Shown: one piece after another, positions 1 through 5,885 of the stretch
Layout of the letters: every line of letters begins with the position of its first letter
Position numbering within the stretch: the stretch's first letter is position 1
Assembly: GCA_052273845.1 (NCBI GenBank)
Contig: DAVZHM010000074.1
Coordinates: 1 to 9,694 of the forward strand
DNA length: 9,694 bases
Reading direction: 5' to 3'
Source: Fimenecus sp052273845
GTDB taxonomy: Bacteria > Bacillota > Clostridia > Oscillospirales > Acutalibacteraceae
Made by a program: the position numbers and the translations under genes
Notes under the pieces: model-generated
Database searches by the model: none
Seen by the model: the letters and a program-made list of their open reading frames with translations, nothing else
What the model was told of the DNA's origin: nothing

Positions 1-253
1 CGGCAATATCGTCCTGTGTAGAAAGCGGATTGCTGCCCGTAACATACATTTCGGCGCCGCCCGCCTGTAAAACGCGGCAAAGATACGCGGTTTTCGCTTC
101 CAAATGCACCGAAAGTGCCACACGCAAACCCCGAAACGGCTGTTCGGCGGCGAATTCCGTTTCCAATCCGCGCAGTAACGGCATAAAAGACTTTACCCAT
201 TGAATTTTTTGCTCTCCCGAAGCGTACAGTGCTTCGTCCAAAATTCGACTCAT
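1..253 (-). CDS. ahcY: S-adenosylhomocysteine hydrolase (adenosylhomocysteinase), N-terminal part
   Basis: This is the N-terminal 84 residues of a protein that continues beyond position 1. The enzyme hydrolyses S-adenosylhomocysteine to adenosine and homocysteine, removing the inhibitory by-product of SAM-dependent methylation; it is cytosolic and NAD-dependent. The fragment has the family's opening pattern: a helix with IQWVKSFMPLLRGL near residues 17-30, then GLRVALSVHLEAKTAYL (about 41-57), which corresponds to the usual GxRIxxxLHxxxxTAxL strand-helix, then GGAEMYVTGSNPLSTQDD (about 64-81), the substrate-binding segment. Full-length family members have about 410-470 residues, so most of the protein, including the NAD domain, is outside the window. 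The ATG at 253 follows a modest GGGATG-like ribosome binding site. It is transcribed divergently from the lipoprotein gene. The family call is firm; regulation cannot be judged, and I saw no SAH or SAM riboswitch in the short leader. Confidence 0.88.
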   Translation of the reverse strand, partial: MSRILDEALYASGEQKIQWVKSFMPLLRGLETEFAAEQPFRGLRVALSVHLEAKTAYLCRVLQAGGAEMYVTGSNPLSTQDDIA

Positions 254-346
254 TTTTACACATCCCGAGAATTTGATTTTTGTCTGTAAATACCGACTTT
301 TTGATATAGATAGCGTACCACAGCACGCCGAAAATTGCAATAGATA

Positions 347-375
347 TTGACACTTCAAAAGAATTGTGCGATAAT
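347..375 (+). promoter_or_regulatory. Sigma-A promoter of the lipoprotein gene
   Basis: A perfect -35 box TTGACA (347-352) is followed after 17 bases by GATAAT (370-375), one mismatch from the TATAAT consensus. Transcription would start near 382, giving a leader of about 35 bases before the ATG at 417. A good ribosome binding site, TGGAGG (404-409), sits 7 bases before that ATG. This predicts strong constitutive expression. Confidence 0.8.
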
Positions 376-416
376 GCAAAGAGAAACTTACGAGACCTTA
401 GAATGGAGGATTTTTT

Positions 417-1346
417 ATGCAGATTTCGGTTAAAAGAACCCTTGCGGCGGTTCTTGCCGTTCTTTTGATTGTTTGTTCGTTCGCTTCCTGCAAGAAGGGC
501 GATGGTGAGGAGGAAATTACGCGCGGCGCAAACGCCATTGTCGCGCCGGAAACCACAGCGGGCACCACCGCAGAAACCGAAACGGAAACCGCGGAAACCA
601 CCGCCGCTGCGGAAACAACCACAAAAAAAACCCCATTTTCCGATTACACAACCTCTGCCGGCAGCAATGCGGGCGCCACACAAAACAGTCCGCAAGTGAA
701 TCAAGCCGCAAAGCAAAGCGGCATCGATGTAGCATTGGCGGCATCCTTAATCAACGCCTTGGGGTATAACTACGATTCCAAAGAAGGTGTCTTCTACACG
801 GAATTGGACTCTTGGCAGCGTTCGGGCAACTACATTAAGCACTATGACCAAGTCGCGGCTTTTGGGAATATGACCTACATCACCACCAAAACAGATTTTG
901 ATTATGACAATCTCAATTGGCGTCTGCAATTTTGGAAAGGGCAATACGGTCCTTTCGGCGGTGCGGAAATCGGCGTATATTACAAAACCCCCGGTCAAAC
1001 CGATGAATTGTATTATTGCGCGGACGATGACCATTTGATGTATATGTCATATGATTTGTACCTTTCCCCCGATGATTACTACGGCGGCAAAAAATTCTTC
1101 AGCCGCGGTTGGCAAAAGCATTGGTGGTTGACCGGTTTTAAGGCCGGCAAGGTCAATCCGAAAGAAATGGTAATGTCCGCACGCATCCGCACTTTTGACA
1201 GCACCATGCGCGACGCGATGGAACAGGGCCTTATCAATGCGGGGTTCACCAAAGGCAACGCGACCACGCAAATGGATACTTACAGGAAATCCGGCTTTGA
1301 TTTCTATATTCTGTGGTACCATGTCGGTGCAACCAACTATCAATAA
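417..1346 (+). CDS. Secreted lipoprotein of unknown function (DUF4474-like C-terminal domain)
   Basis: The 309-residue protein starts with a typical lipoprotein signal peptide: basic residues K6 and R7, a hydrophobic core at 9-22, and a lipobox FASC with the lipid-accepting cysteine at 25. It is therefore expected to be anchored to the outer face of the membrane. Residues about 44-72 are a low-complexity Thr/Glu/Ala linker, common in surface lipoproteins of Clostridia. The globular part begins near residue 92 and contains LNWRLQFWKGQYGPFGGAEI (166-185); from memory this resembles the DUF4474 family, where a WKGQYG...GAEIG(V/I)Y motif is conserved. No catalytic motif can be assigned, so function is unknown. 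The gene has its own strong promoter and a terminator and appears monocistronic. Confidence 0.85.
   Translation: MQISVKRTLAAVLAVLLIVCSFASCKKGDGEEEITRGANAIVAPETTAGTTAETETETAETTAAAETTTKKTPFSDYTTSAGSNAGATQNSPQVNQAAKQSGIDVALAASLINALGYNYDSKEGVFYTELDSWQRSGNYIKHYDQVAAFGNMTYITTKTDFDYDNLNWRLQFWKGQYGPFGGAEIGVYYKTPGQTDELYYCADDDHLMYMSYDLYLSPDDYYGGKKFFSRGWQKHWWLTGFKAGKVNPKEMVMSARIRTFDSTMRDAMEQGLINAGFTKGNATTQMDTYRKSGFDFYILWYHVGATNYQ
573..599 (+). repeat. Short GAAAC(C/G) hexamer repeat coding for the Thr/Glu linker
   Basis: Three adjacent hexamers (GAAACC at 573, GAAACG at 579, GAAACC at 585) and a fourth copy after GCG (594-599) encode Glu-Thr pairs in the lipoprotein's linker. The unit is a multiple of three, so copy-number change would alter linker length without shifting frame. 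Confidence 0.6.
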
Positions 1347-1368
1347 AACAGAAAAATGAAATTGCGCG

Positions 1369-1397
1369 AAAGCCGGAAGGGCAGTCTTCCGGCTTTT
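1369..1397 (+). terminator. Intrinsic terminator of the lipoprotein gene
   Basis: An 11-bp perfect stem (1369-1379 with 1386-1396; core AGCCGGAAG/CTTCCGGCT) encloses a 6-base loop GGCAGT. It ends in TTTT, followed by the T-rich GTTGTT. It lies 22 bases after the lipoprotein stop codon. Its T-tract ends only 7 bases before the ribosome binding site of the next gene. Confidence 0.85.
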
Positions 1398-1416
1398 GTT
1401 GTTCGGAGAGAAAGAT

Positions 1417-1998
1417 ATGAAAAGCAGCTTTTTCGCATTTGCCTCACGCATCAAGTACATCAACCGTTGGGCGCTGATGCGCAACACAACTTATGAAACT
1501 TTGAGCCAACATTCCTATGAAGTGGCGACTTTGGCGCACGCTTTGGCTGTAATCGGCAACCGCCGTTTGGGAAAACAGTATGACGCGGCGCGGGCGGCGC
1601 TTTTGGGACTGTATCACGATACGCCTGAAATCATTACAGGCGATATGCCCACGCCTGTGAAATATCACAGCGGCGAAATGCGCGCGGCGTTCGCGGCAGT
1701 GGAAACCTACGCAAGCGACCGATTGCTTTCGATGCTGCCCGAAGATTTGCGCCCGGATTACGAACCGCTGTTACAAGAGAACGGCGCAGAACAGGAATTA
1801 CACAAACTTGTAAAAGCGGCGGACAAATTTTCGGCGTACATCAAGTGTTTGGAAGAACGAAAAGCGGGCAACACCGAGTTTTCCGAAGCGGAAAAAGCAA
1901 CCGAAAAAGCGCTTCAAAAATTGGACTGCCCGGAACTGAAAATTTTTATGGAAGATTTCTTGCCGGCATACAGCCTGCCACTCGACAAATTGAAATAA
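1417..1998 (+). CDS. yfbR: YfbR-like HD-domain 5'-deoxynucleotidase
   Basis: The 193-residue protein matches YfbR, a cytosolic metal-dependent phosphohydrolase that removes phosphate from deoxynucleoside 5'-monophosphates and so contributes to nucleotide salvage and dNTP pool control. Its length is close to the E. coli enzyme (199). The HD ligands are visible as H32 (LSQHSYEVA), H67-D68 (LYHDTPEIITGDMPTPVKY) and D136 (VKAADKF). E71, D76 and the substrate-contacting R17-W18 (NRWALMRN) are also present. All of these sit one residue earlier than in E. coli. A TTG at 1396 is in frame upstream but lies in the terminator. The ATG at 1417 is chosen because GGAGAG (1405-1410) is 6 bases before it and it gives the family N-terminus. 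No clear promoter is visible between the terminator and the gene. Confidence 0.9.
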   Translation: MKSSFFAFASRIKYINRWALMRNTTYETLSQHSYEVATLAHALAVIGNRRLGKQYDAARAALLGLYHDTPEIITGDMPTPVKYHSGEMRAAFAAVETYASDRLLSMLPEDLRPDYEPLLQENGAEQELHKLVKAADKFSAYIKCLEERKAGNTEFSEAEKATEKALQKLDCPELKIFMEDFLPAYSLPLDKLK

Positions 1999-2011
1999 AT
2001 ACAGCAAAAAG

Positions 2012-2044
2012 AAAGCGTGTGCAAGTTCTTTGCACACGCTTTTT
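2012..2044 (+). terminator. Bidirectional intrinsic terminator between convergent genes
   Basis: A 10-bp GC-containing stem (2015-2024 with 2030-2039; GCGTGTGCAA/TTGCACACGC) has a 5-base loop and is flanked by AAA on the left and TTTTT on the right, followed by GTATGTTTTT. Read on the minus strand, the same hairpin is followed by TTTCTTTTT. It can therefore end both the yfbR transcript (stop at 1998) and the convergent tandem-SCP2 transcript (stop at 2069). Confidence 0.88.
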
Positions 2045-2068
2045 GTATGTTTTTACACGGCTTCGAGA

Positions 2069-2884
2069 TTATTTCGCCAATGCGGCAATCTCAAGCATAT
2101 AGCCGCCGATTTGCCCGCCGAATTCGGGTGCACCGTCCATAATCAGGTGTCCCTGTTTCACGGCTTCAAGCATATCGTCTGTGCCCAACAGAATGCCCAA
2201 TGCGCTGTCCAGGCTGTCAAAACGCAGGGTGAAGAACGGCATAGCGCGTTTGTATTCGCCTCTGCCGGCTCTCGATTTACCTGCTTTAATGCGCAGGTAA
2301 GCGGAAATCTGCGGATAGCCGTTGACCGCCCATGCGTAAACGCGGTCGGGACTCTTGGAAGTCCATGCGTGGATGTCCTCGTGCCCCATTTTGTTCAGTT
2401 GGCTGATGCCGCTTGACAGCAGATAGAAGAAGCATTTAACCATCAGTTCTTTGGTTTCTTCGTCTGCCGGCGCTTCGGTTGCGCTAAGCAGTGAGGACAT
2501 TTTAAGCAGCGTCATCAAGAACGCCTTGAATGTCCCGAAGTGTTTTACAACACCGCGCATTTTCGGCAAGGTTGCAGGTCCGATTTTGCCTTTGAAAAAG
2601 GCATTCATTGCTTCAATACTCTTGAACTCCAACTCCACATGGGGATTGGGGTCTACACGGTTCAAATGCACCAACCATTCGTCGCCGTTGACGACATAGT
2701 GCATACCGATTTTTCCGCCCTCTGCATCGGGGTCAAGCGCAGTTACCTGAATGATGGCGTGCACCTTCGCAAACTGTTTTTTGAGCGACGGCACGTCATT
2801 GGCAATGACCTTTACAAGCGGCAGAGCGGCATTAAAGAATATTTTATTGGAATACAAATCTTCTTTTGTATGCAAATAAATCAA
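2069..2884 (-). CDS. Tandem SCP2-like domain protein, copy A
   Basis: The 271-residue protein appears to contain two SCP2 (sterol carrier protein 2)-like domains, at about 39-135 and 169-271, joined by a helical linker. Each shows the fold's late pattern of a strand, a short helix ending in FKGK or LLGTDD, and a closing helix. Examples are VELEFKSIEAMNAFFKGKIG (83-102) and the C-terminal GGQIGGYMLEIAALAK. SCP2 folds bind lipids or acyl-CoA in a hydrophobic groove; no enzymatic residues are recognised and the ligand is unknown. There is no signal peptide, so it is probably cytosolic. It is a distant paralogue of the protein at 7170-7931. The start is uncertain: no in-frame ATG lies near the N-terminus, so the TTG at 2884 or downstream TTGs at 2875 and 2857 must serve, and the ribosome binding site (GAGAGTGAG) is weak. 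The coding region itself is secure. Confidence 0.78.
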   Translation of the reverse strand: MIYLHTKEDLYSNKIFFNAALPLVKVIANDVPSLKKQFAKVHAIIQVTALDPDAEGGKIGMHYVVNGDEWLVHLNRVDPNPHVELEFKSIEAMNAFFKGKIGPATLPKMRGVVKHFGTFKAFLMTLLKMSSLLSATEAPADEETKELMVKCFFYLLSSGISQLNKMGHEDIHAWTSKSPDRVYAWAVNGYPQISAYLRIKAGKSRAGRGEYKRAMPFFTLRFDSLDSALGILLGTDDMLEAVKQGHLIMDGAPEFGGQIGGYMLEIAALAK

Positions 2885-2907
2885 CTCACTCTCATAGAAC
2901 TTCTTTC

Positions 2908-2951
2908 ATATTGCTTTGCCTGCGGTTTACAGCCACCAAGCAAAGCAATAT
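2908..2951. repeat. Interrupted 12-bp perfect inverted repeat
   Basis: ATATTGCTTTGC (2908-2919) is matched exactly by GCAAAGCAATAT (2940-2951) across a 20-base spacer. It lies upstream of tandem-SCP2 gene A on the minus strand, where it would be in or near the 5' leader. It is not followed by a T-tract on either strand, so it is not a standard terminator. It could be an operator, a leader RNA hairpin or a relic of an insertion. Confidence 0.75.
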
Positions 2952-2954
2952 AAT
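2926..2954 (+). promoter_or_regulatory. Candidate plus-strand promoter with no plus-strand gene downstream
   Basis: TTTACA (2926-2931), then exactly 17 bases, then TATAAT (2949-2954) on the plus strand. It faces into the A+T-rich island, where all candidate genes are on the minus strand. The only nearby plus-strand reading frame is a 13-codon ATG frame at 2959-3000 without a ribosome binding site. It may drive an antisense or small RNA, or be a chance match in A+T-rich DNA. Confidence 0.4.
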
Positions 2955-2955
2955 A

Positions 2956-2984
2956 CTTATGATAAAATTGAAGCACGCGGTCAA
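2956..2984 (-). promoter_or_regulatory. Weak candidate promoter for tandem-SCP2 gene A
   Basis: On the minus strand, TTGACC (2979-2984) is followed after 17 bases by CATAAG (2956-2961), a four-of-six match to the -10 consensus. A start near 2949 would place the inverted repeat at 2908-2951 at the beginning of the transcript. A second TTGACA lies at 3009-3014 without a good -10 partner. This is the best candidate I see, but it is not strong. Confidence 0.3.
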
Positions 2985-3077
2985 ATCAAACGGCGCATAA
3001 AATACTGTTGTCAAAAACAGAAGGCTTAACCCGCCGCATACTTTGACTTTTTTTGAAAAACACTTAGAGAATAAAAT

Positions 3078-3296
3078 TCAAAGCGCATTTGTACAGGACA
3101 GCAATATAAACAGACACTGAAAAGCGACGTATCCGTTCGGGCATAGAGAAACAAGCGCGGAAAAAGGGCGCAATAAAAACGACGGCAAAGTATTCACCTG
3201 TTCGACGGAAAGCGGAATGGAATCCAAAGCAGACTCTGCCACCACAAGAAACCAATATAGAATTTGTATTGCCGTTACAGCAATAGCCGCAATCAT
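3078..3296 (-). CDS. Small membrane protein of unknown function (72 residues)
   Basis: The ATG at 3296 is preceded by a strong ribosome binding site, GGAGG (3303-3307), 6 bases upstream. The frame begins 16 bases after the stop of the phospholipase-like gene, as in an operon. The N-terminal 24 residues (MIAAIAVTAIQILYWFLVVA, then ESAL) form a likely transmembrane helix. A second hydrophobic stretch runs from about 55 to 69 (YVAFQCLFILLSC), so two membrane passes are plausible. I recognise no family. The ribosome binding site and spacing support a real gene; against this, its neighbour upstream is decayed and the region is A+T-rich, so it may be a remnant too. No terminator is visible after its TGA. 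Confidence 0.5.
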   Translation of the reverse strand: MIAAIAVTAIQILYWFLVVAESALDSIPLSVEQVNTLPSFLLRPFSALVSLCPNGYVAFQCLFILLSCTNAL

Positions 3297-3312
3297 ATGT
3301 TCCCTCCGCGAA

Positions 3313-3906
3313 TTACAGTTGTACCAAAACGCCCATTTTTTCAAGTACAATTCTTAATGTAATTGCAGACAATACAATGGACTGTCGTACACAAATACCG
3401 CCGATATTTTCCCATTCATCCCGTTGTTCTAAGTCATTCACGCTGTCGATGAATGCATGAGATTTAACAGCAGCTCGGTGTACAATCATTCCAATATCTG
3501 TTTCCGACTGTGTTCTGCACTGATTGTATTCACTGCTGTCCCATAAATAATATCGACTATACTCCGTATAGTGCTCGAAAACATCTTTTTCAAATTCACT
3601 GTGCGGCGTATCCTGTATAGGAGAAGCAATTTCGTTACCAGAGTGATGTGGCTCACAAGCATCCTGCACATAGTGTAACATTTTACCGGTATACTCTAAA
3701 GCTGCTTTGTACTGATGTGACTCTAAATCGACGCCGCCTGCGGCGCGAAATTTTGTATCAGCCAATCTGTAATTATCTGTCATATCAGACCGAGCAGTTG
3801 ACGAAACCGGCAAAAAACTTTTCCCCGTTTCGGGATTGTAGAAAATAAGAATACAAACAGCAAAAGAACAGAAATAACAGATAGCCCTTTTTTATTTTTC
3901 TACCAT
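3313..3906 (-). pseudogene. Zinc-dependent phospholipase C, N-terminally deleted and interrupted
   Basis: The intact stretch from a TTG at 3813 gives 166 residues matching the C-terminal half of secreted zinc-dependent phospholipases C (Bacillus cereus PC-PLC type), which hydrolyse phospholipids at the glycerol-phosphate bond. The zinc ligands H47, D51, H57, H71 and E75 (LHYVQDACEPHHSGN, then PHSEFE) have exactly the spacing of B. cereus H118, D122, H128, H142 and E146. Reading upstream in frame, FYNPETGKSFLP matches B. cereus FYDPDTGKTYIP, but ligand H69 just before it is replaced by Ile and the ligands W1, H14 and D55 are missing. Immediately before this lies a signal-peptide-like stretch (KRAICYFCSFAVCILI) and an ATG at 3906 with GAGG 6 bases upstream, but codon 5 is TAA (3892-3894). 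It therefore looks like a gene with an internal deletion and a nonsense codon. A short protein from the TTG at 3813 (weak GGGGA site) remains possible, but it could not form the full three-zinc site. Confidence 0.6.
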
Positions 3907-3931
3907 CCAATACCTCTATCAACCAAGACGA

Positions 3932-4942
3932 TTACACTTCGTCGTCCCAGTTGTCGTCCAACTCAAAGTCTTTGTGCATAACTTCGCGAACCGCGTCGAT
4001 GATGCCGTTTGCGTCAATGCCGACAATGGACATAATGTCTTCGTGCAAGCCGATGGGTGCGAACTTGTCGGGGTGGCCGAGTTTCTTGAACGCACAGCCC
4101 TTGCCGGATTCCACAACGACCTCAGCAACAGCGGAACCAAGACCGCCCAAAACGCTGTGGTCTTCCACCGTGATGATACGGCGGGTATCCTGCACCGCTT
4201 TCAGAATTGCTTCTTTGTCAATCGGTTTGATGGTATGCATATTTAAAACGCGCACTTTCAAGCCGTCAGCATTTTCCAAGAATTTCGCCGCTTCGCGTGC
4301 CTGGAATACGCAAGAGCCGCAAGCGATAACGGTGATGTCGGTGCCGGGGTGCACTTCCACCGCTTTGCCGACTTCAAAGCCGTAATCTTCATTGTCATAA
4401 AGCACACGGTCAAACCCGCGGTTGATGCGGATATAATACGGACCGAAATTCTCATAAGCCGCACGCACGGCATTGGCGGTTTCGTAGCCGTCTGCCGGGC
4501 AAATCACGGTCAAATTGGGCATGGAGCGCGTTACAGCCAAGTCCACAATCGCGTGGTGGGTAGAACCCGCCTGACCGAAAGAGGTGCCCGAGTGTGTTGC
4601 GATGATTTTCGCATTGACATTCTGATAGCAGATGTCGGTGTGCAGTTGGTCAGCCGCACGCAAAGAAGCGAATACCGAGAAGGTCGAAGCAAAGGGAACA
4701 AGCCCCGCTTTTGCCATACCGGCAGCTACGCCAATCATATTCTGCTCCGCAATACCGACGTTGAAAACACGGTCGGGGCAGGCGTTGGTGAAGTCCTGCA
4801 ATTTTGTGGAGGTTGCAAGGTCAGCGGTGACCGCAACGATTTCCTTATGCTCTTTTGCAAGGTCTGCAAGGGTTTTGCCGTAGATTTCCGAAGTGGAAAG
4901 TTCAGGCGTTTCAATTACGTTGTAAACAAATCCTCCGGCCAT
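3932..4942 (-). CDS. Transketolase, C-terminal subunit (split type)
   Basis: The 336-residue protein carries the pyrimidine-binding and C-terminal domains of transketolase, which pair with the neighbouring N-terminal subunit to bind thiamine diphosphate and transfer two-carbon ketol units. The catalytic glutamate that activates the cofactor is E66 in FNVGIAEQNM (60-69). The segment SGTSFGQAGSTHHAIVDLAV (118-137) corresponds to the family's GxxxGxxGxTHQxxEDLA, with the active-site histidines but I-V-D in place of the usual E-D. The C-terminal domain follows from about residue 200. The ATG at 4942 is chosen because AAGGAG (4950-4955), inside the last codons of the partner gene, lies 7 bases upstream. 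The partner's TAA and this ATG are one base apart, indicating translational coupling. Substrate cannot be read from sequence. I see no terminator between this stop and the island. Confidence 0.92.
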   Translation of the reverse strand: MAGGFVYNVIETPELSTSEIYGKTLADLAKEHKEIVAVTADLATSTKLQDFTNACPDRVFNVGIAEQNMIGVAAGMAKAGLVPFASTFSVFASLRAADQLHTDICYQNVNAKIIATHSGTSFGQAGSTHHAIVDLAVTRSMPNLTVICPADGYETANAVRAAYENFGPYYIRINRGFDRVLYDNEDYGFEVGKAVEVHPGTDITVIACGSCVFQAREAAKFLENADGLKVRVLNMHTIKPIDKEAILKAVQDTRRIITVEDHSVLGGLGSAVAEVVVESGKGCAFKKLGHPDKFAPIGLHEDIMSIVGIDANGIIDAVREVMHKDFELDDNWDDEV

Positions 4943-4943
4943 A

Positions 4944-5819
4944 TTAGAACTCCTTTCCGCAACGAGCAATGCGCTCTGCACTGTAATCGTCCAAATCCTG
5001 TGCGGCGGTTTTTGCCATATCTTCGTCAATTGCGCCGTAGTGCCACTTGTAGTTGCCCGCGGTCAGTTTGATGCCGACGCCCTTCACGGTGTCCGCAACA
5101 ATCACGGTGGGTTTCTCTTTGCGTTCGTGGGCGGCGTCAATCGCTTTGCACAGTTCAACAATGTTGTTGCCGTCGCAAACGATGGTGTTGAAGCCAAACG
5201 CGGTGAATTTGTCCGCCAACGGCTCTAATTTCATAACATCTTCGGTGTTGCCGTCAATCATGCAGTGGTTGCGGTCAACAATGGTAATGCAGTTGGTCAG
5301 GTTGTAATGACGAATGGTCATCAAACCTTCCCAGTTGGAGCCTTCGTCCAACTCGCCGTCACCGGTGACAACATACGTATAATAATCCTTGCCCAAAACG
5401 CGTGCGGCAATCGCCGTACCCGCGGCAATCGGAATGCCGTGACCGAGCGAGCCCGTAGAAGCGTCCACGCCCTCCACTTTATTGGAGTCGAGATGGATAC
5501 CCATTTTGGAATTGGTCAGGTTGAACGTTTTGAGCTGTTCCAAATCGTTCCAACCGAAATCGCAAAGAACGGGTGCGTACGCAATGCCCGCATGTCCTTT
5601 GCTGAGGATGAAGCGGTCTCTGTCCTCCCACTTCGAGTCCTCTTTTTTGATGTTGAGGTATCTGTGATACATGACGGTCAGAATGTCCATAACGCTCATA
5701 CCGCCGCCGATGTGGCCGCTGCCCGCCCAAACCGTGGTTTGCAGGCAAAGGTGACGCAGGTCATTTGCTTTTTTCTCCAGCGCCAACCATTCGTCCTTGG
5801 TTAAAGGTGCTCTTTGCAT
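4944..5819 (-). CDS. Transketolase, N-terminal subunit (split type)
   Basis: The 291-residue protein is the thiamine-diphosphate pyrophosphate-binding half of a two-subunit transketolase. The cofactor motif is VTGDGELDEG (151-160), with D154 and N184 (IVDRN) as expected magnesium ligands. Other family landmarks are SGHIGGGMS (34-42), DRFILSKGH (68-76) with H36 and H76, and STGSLGHG (121-128). Some positions depart from the common form: SGH-I-GG for SGHPGG, SLG-H-G for SLGQG, VDRNHCMIDG for VDYNxxQIDG, and WHYG near the C-terminus. These lie around the active site and could reflect an unusual substrate. The start ATG at 5819 has AAGGAGG (5826-5832) 6 bases upstream. It is separated from the aminotransferase by 66 bases and coupled to the C-terminal subunit. 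Known split transketolases include ordinary pentose enzymes, AptAB, SqwGH and steroid desmolase DesAB; I cannot choose between them. Confidence 0.92.
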   Translation of the reverse strand: MQRAPLTKDEWLALEKKANDLRHLCLQTTVWAGSGHIGGGMSVMDILTVMYHRYLNIKKEDSKWEDRDRFILSKGHAGIAYAPVLCDFGWNDLEQLKTFNLTNSKMGIHLDSNKVEGVDASTGSLGHGIPIAAGTAIAARVLGKDYYTYVVTGDGELDEGSNWEGLMTIRHYNLTNCITIVDRNHCMIDGNTEDVMKLEPLADKFTAFGFNTIVCDGNNIVELCKAIDAAHERKEKPTVIVADTVKGVGIKLTAGNYKWHYGAIDEDMAKTAAQDLDDYSAERIARCGKEF

Positions 5820-5849
5820 AATGTTCCTCCTTAAATCTCAATTTATTGC

Positions 5850-5871
5850 ATTGCGGGAATTTCGCCGCAAT
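5850..5871 (-). other. Small hairpin between the aminotransferase and transketolase genes
   Basis: ATTGCGG (5850-5856) and CCGCAAT (5865-5871) form a 7-bp stem with an 8-base loop in the 66-base gap between the two genes. It has no T-tract on the minus strand, so it is unlikely to end transcription. It may mark an RNA processing site, or tune the ratio of the genes before and after it. Confidence 0.45.
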
Positions 5872-5885
5872 CATTTACAATTTTT

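Larger units (their letters stand above)
2885..3931. other. A+T-rich island between tandem-SCP2 gene A and the transketolase operon
   Basis: Base composition by eye is richer in A+T than the genes on either side. The segment holds an interrupted inverted repeat, a small membrane protein gene and a decayed phospholipase C gene, and lacks any transposase, tRNA or direct repeats I could recognise. It may be a degraded, horizontally acquired insertion, which would also explain why the two tandem-SCP2 genes are separated from each other. Confidence 0.45.

Noticed and set aside
2908..2951. Inverted repeat as terminal repeats of an insertion sequence or as a terminator
   Set aside because: Only about 20 bases lie between the arms, with no transposase, and there is no T-tract on either side.
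2540..2953. 137-codon plus-strand open frame opposite tandem-SCP2 gene A
   Set aside because: No ribosome binding site, no recognisable domain, and it overlaps the better-supported minus-strand gene.
2959..3000. 13-residue plus-strand peptide downstream of the promoter-like sequence
   Set aside because: No ribosome binding site; the ATG lies at about the predicted transcription start, and a frame this short is expected by chance.
3895..3906. A five-codon frame (MVEK then stop) as a leader peptide
   Set aside because: It has a usable ribosome binding site, but it is in frame with the signal-peptide-like stretch and the phospholipase domain, so a nonsense mutation in a decayed gene explains it better than a true leader peptide.
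4349..5071. Long plus-strand open frame (240 codons) opposite the transketolase genes
   Set aside because: It lies opposite two strongly recognised transketolase genes, has no ribosome binding site, and its composition is that of an antisense shadow.
3932..5819. Transketolase pair as 1-deoxyxylulose-5-phosphate synthase
   Set aside because: That enzyme is a single fused chain of about 620 residues; the GDG and NVGIAEQN motifs here are on two separate subunits with transketolase-type surroundings.
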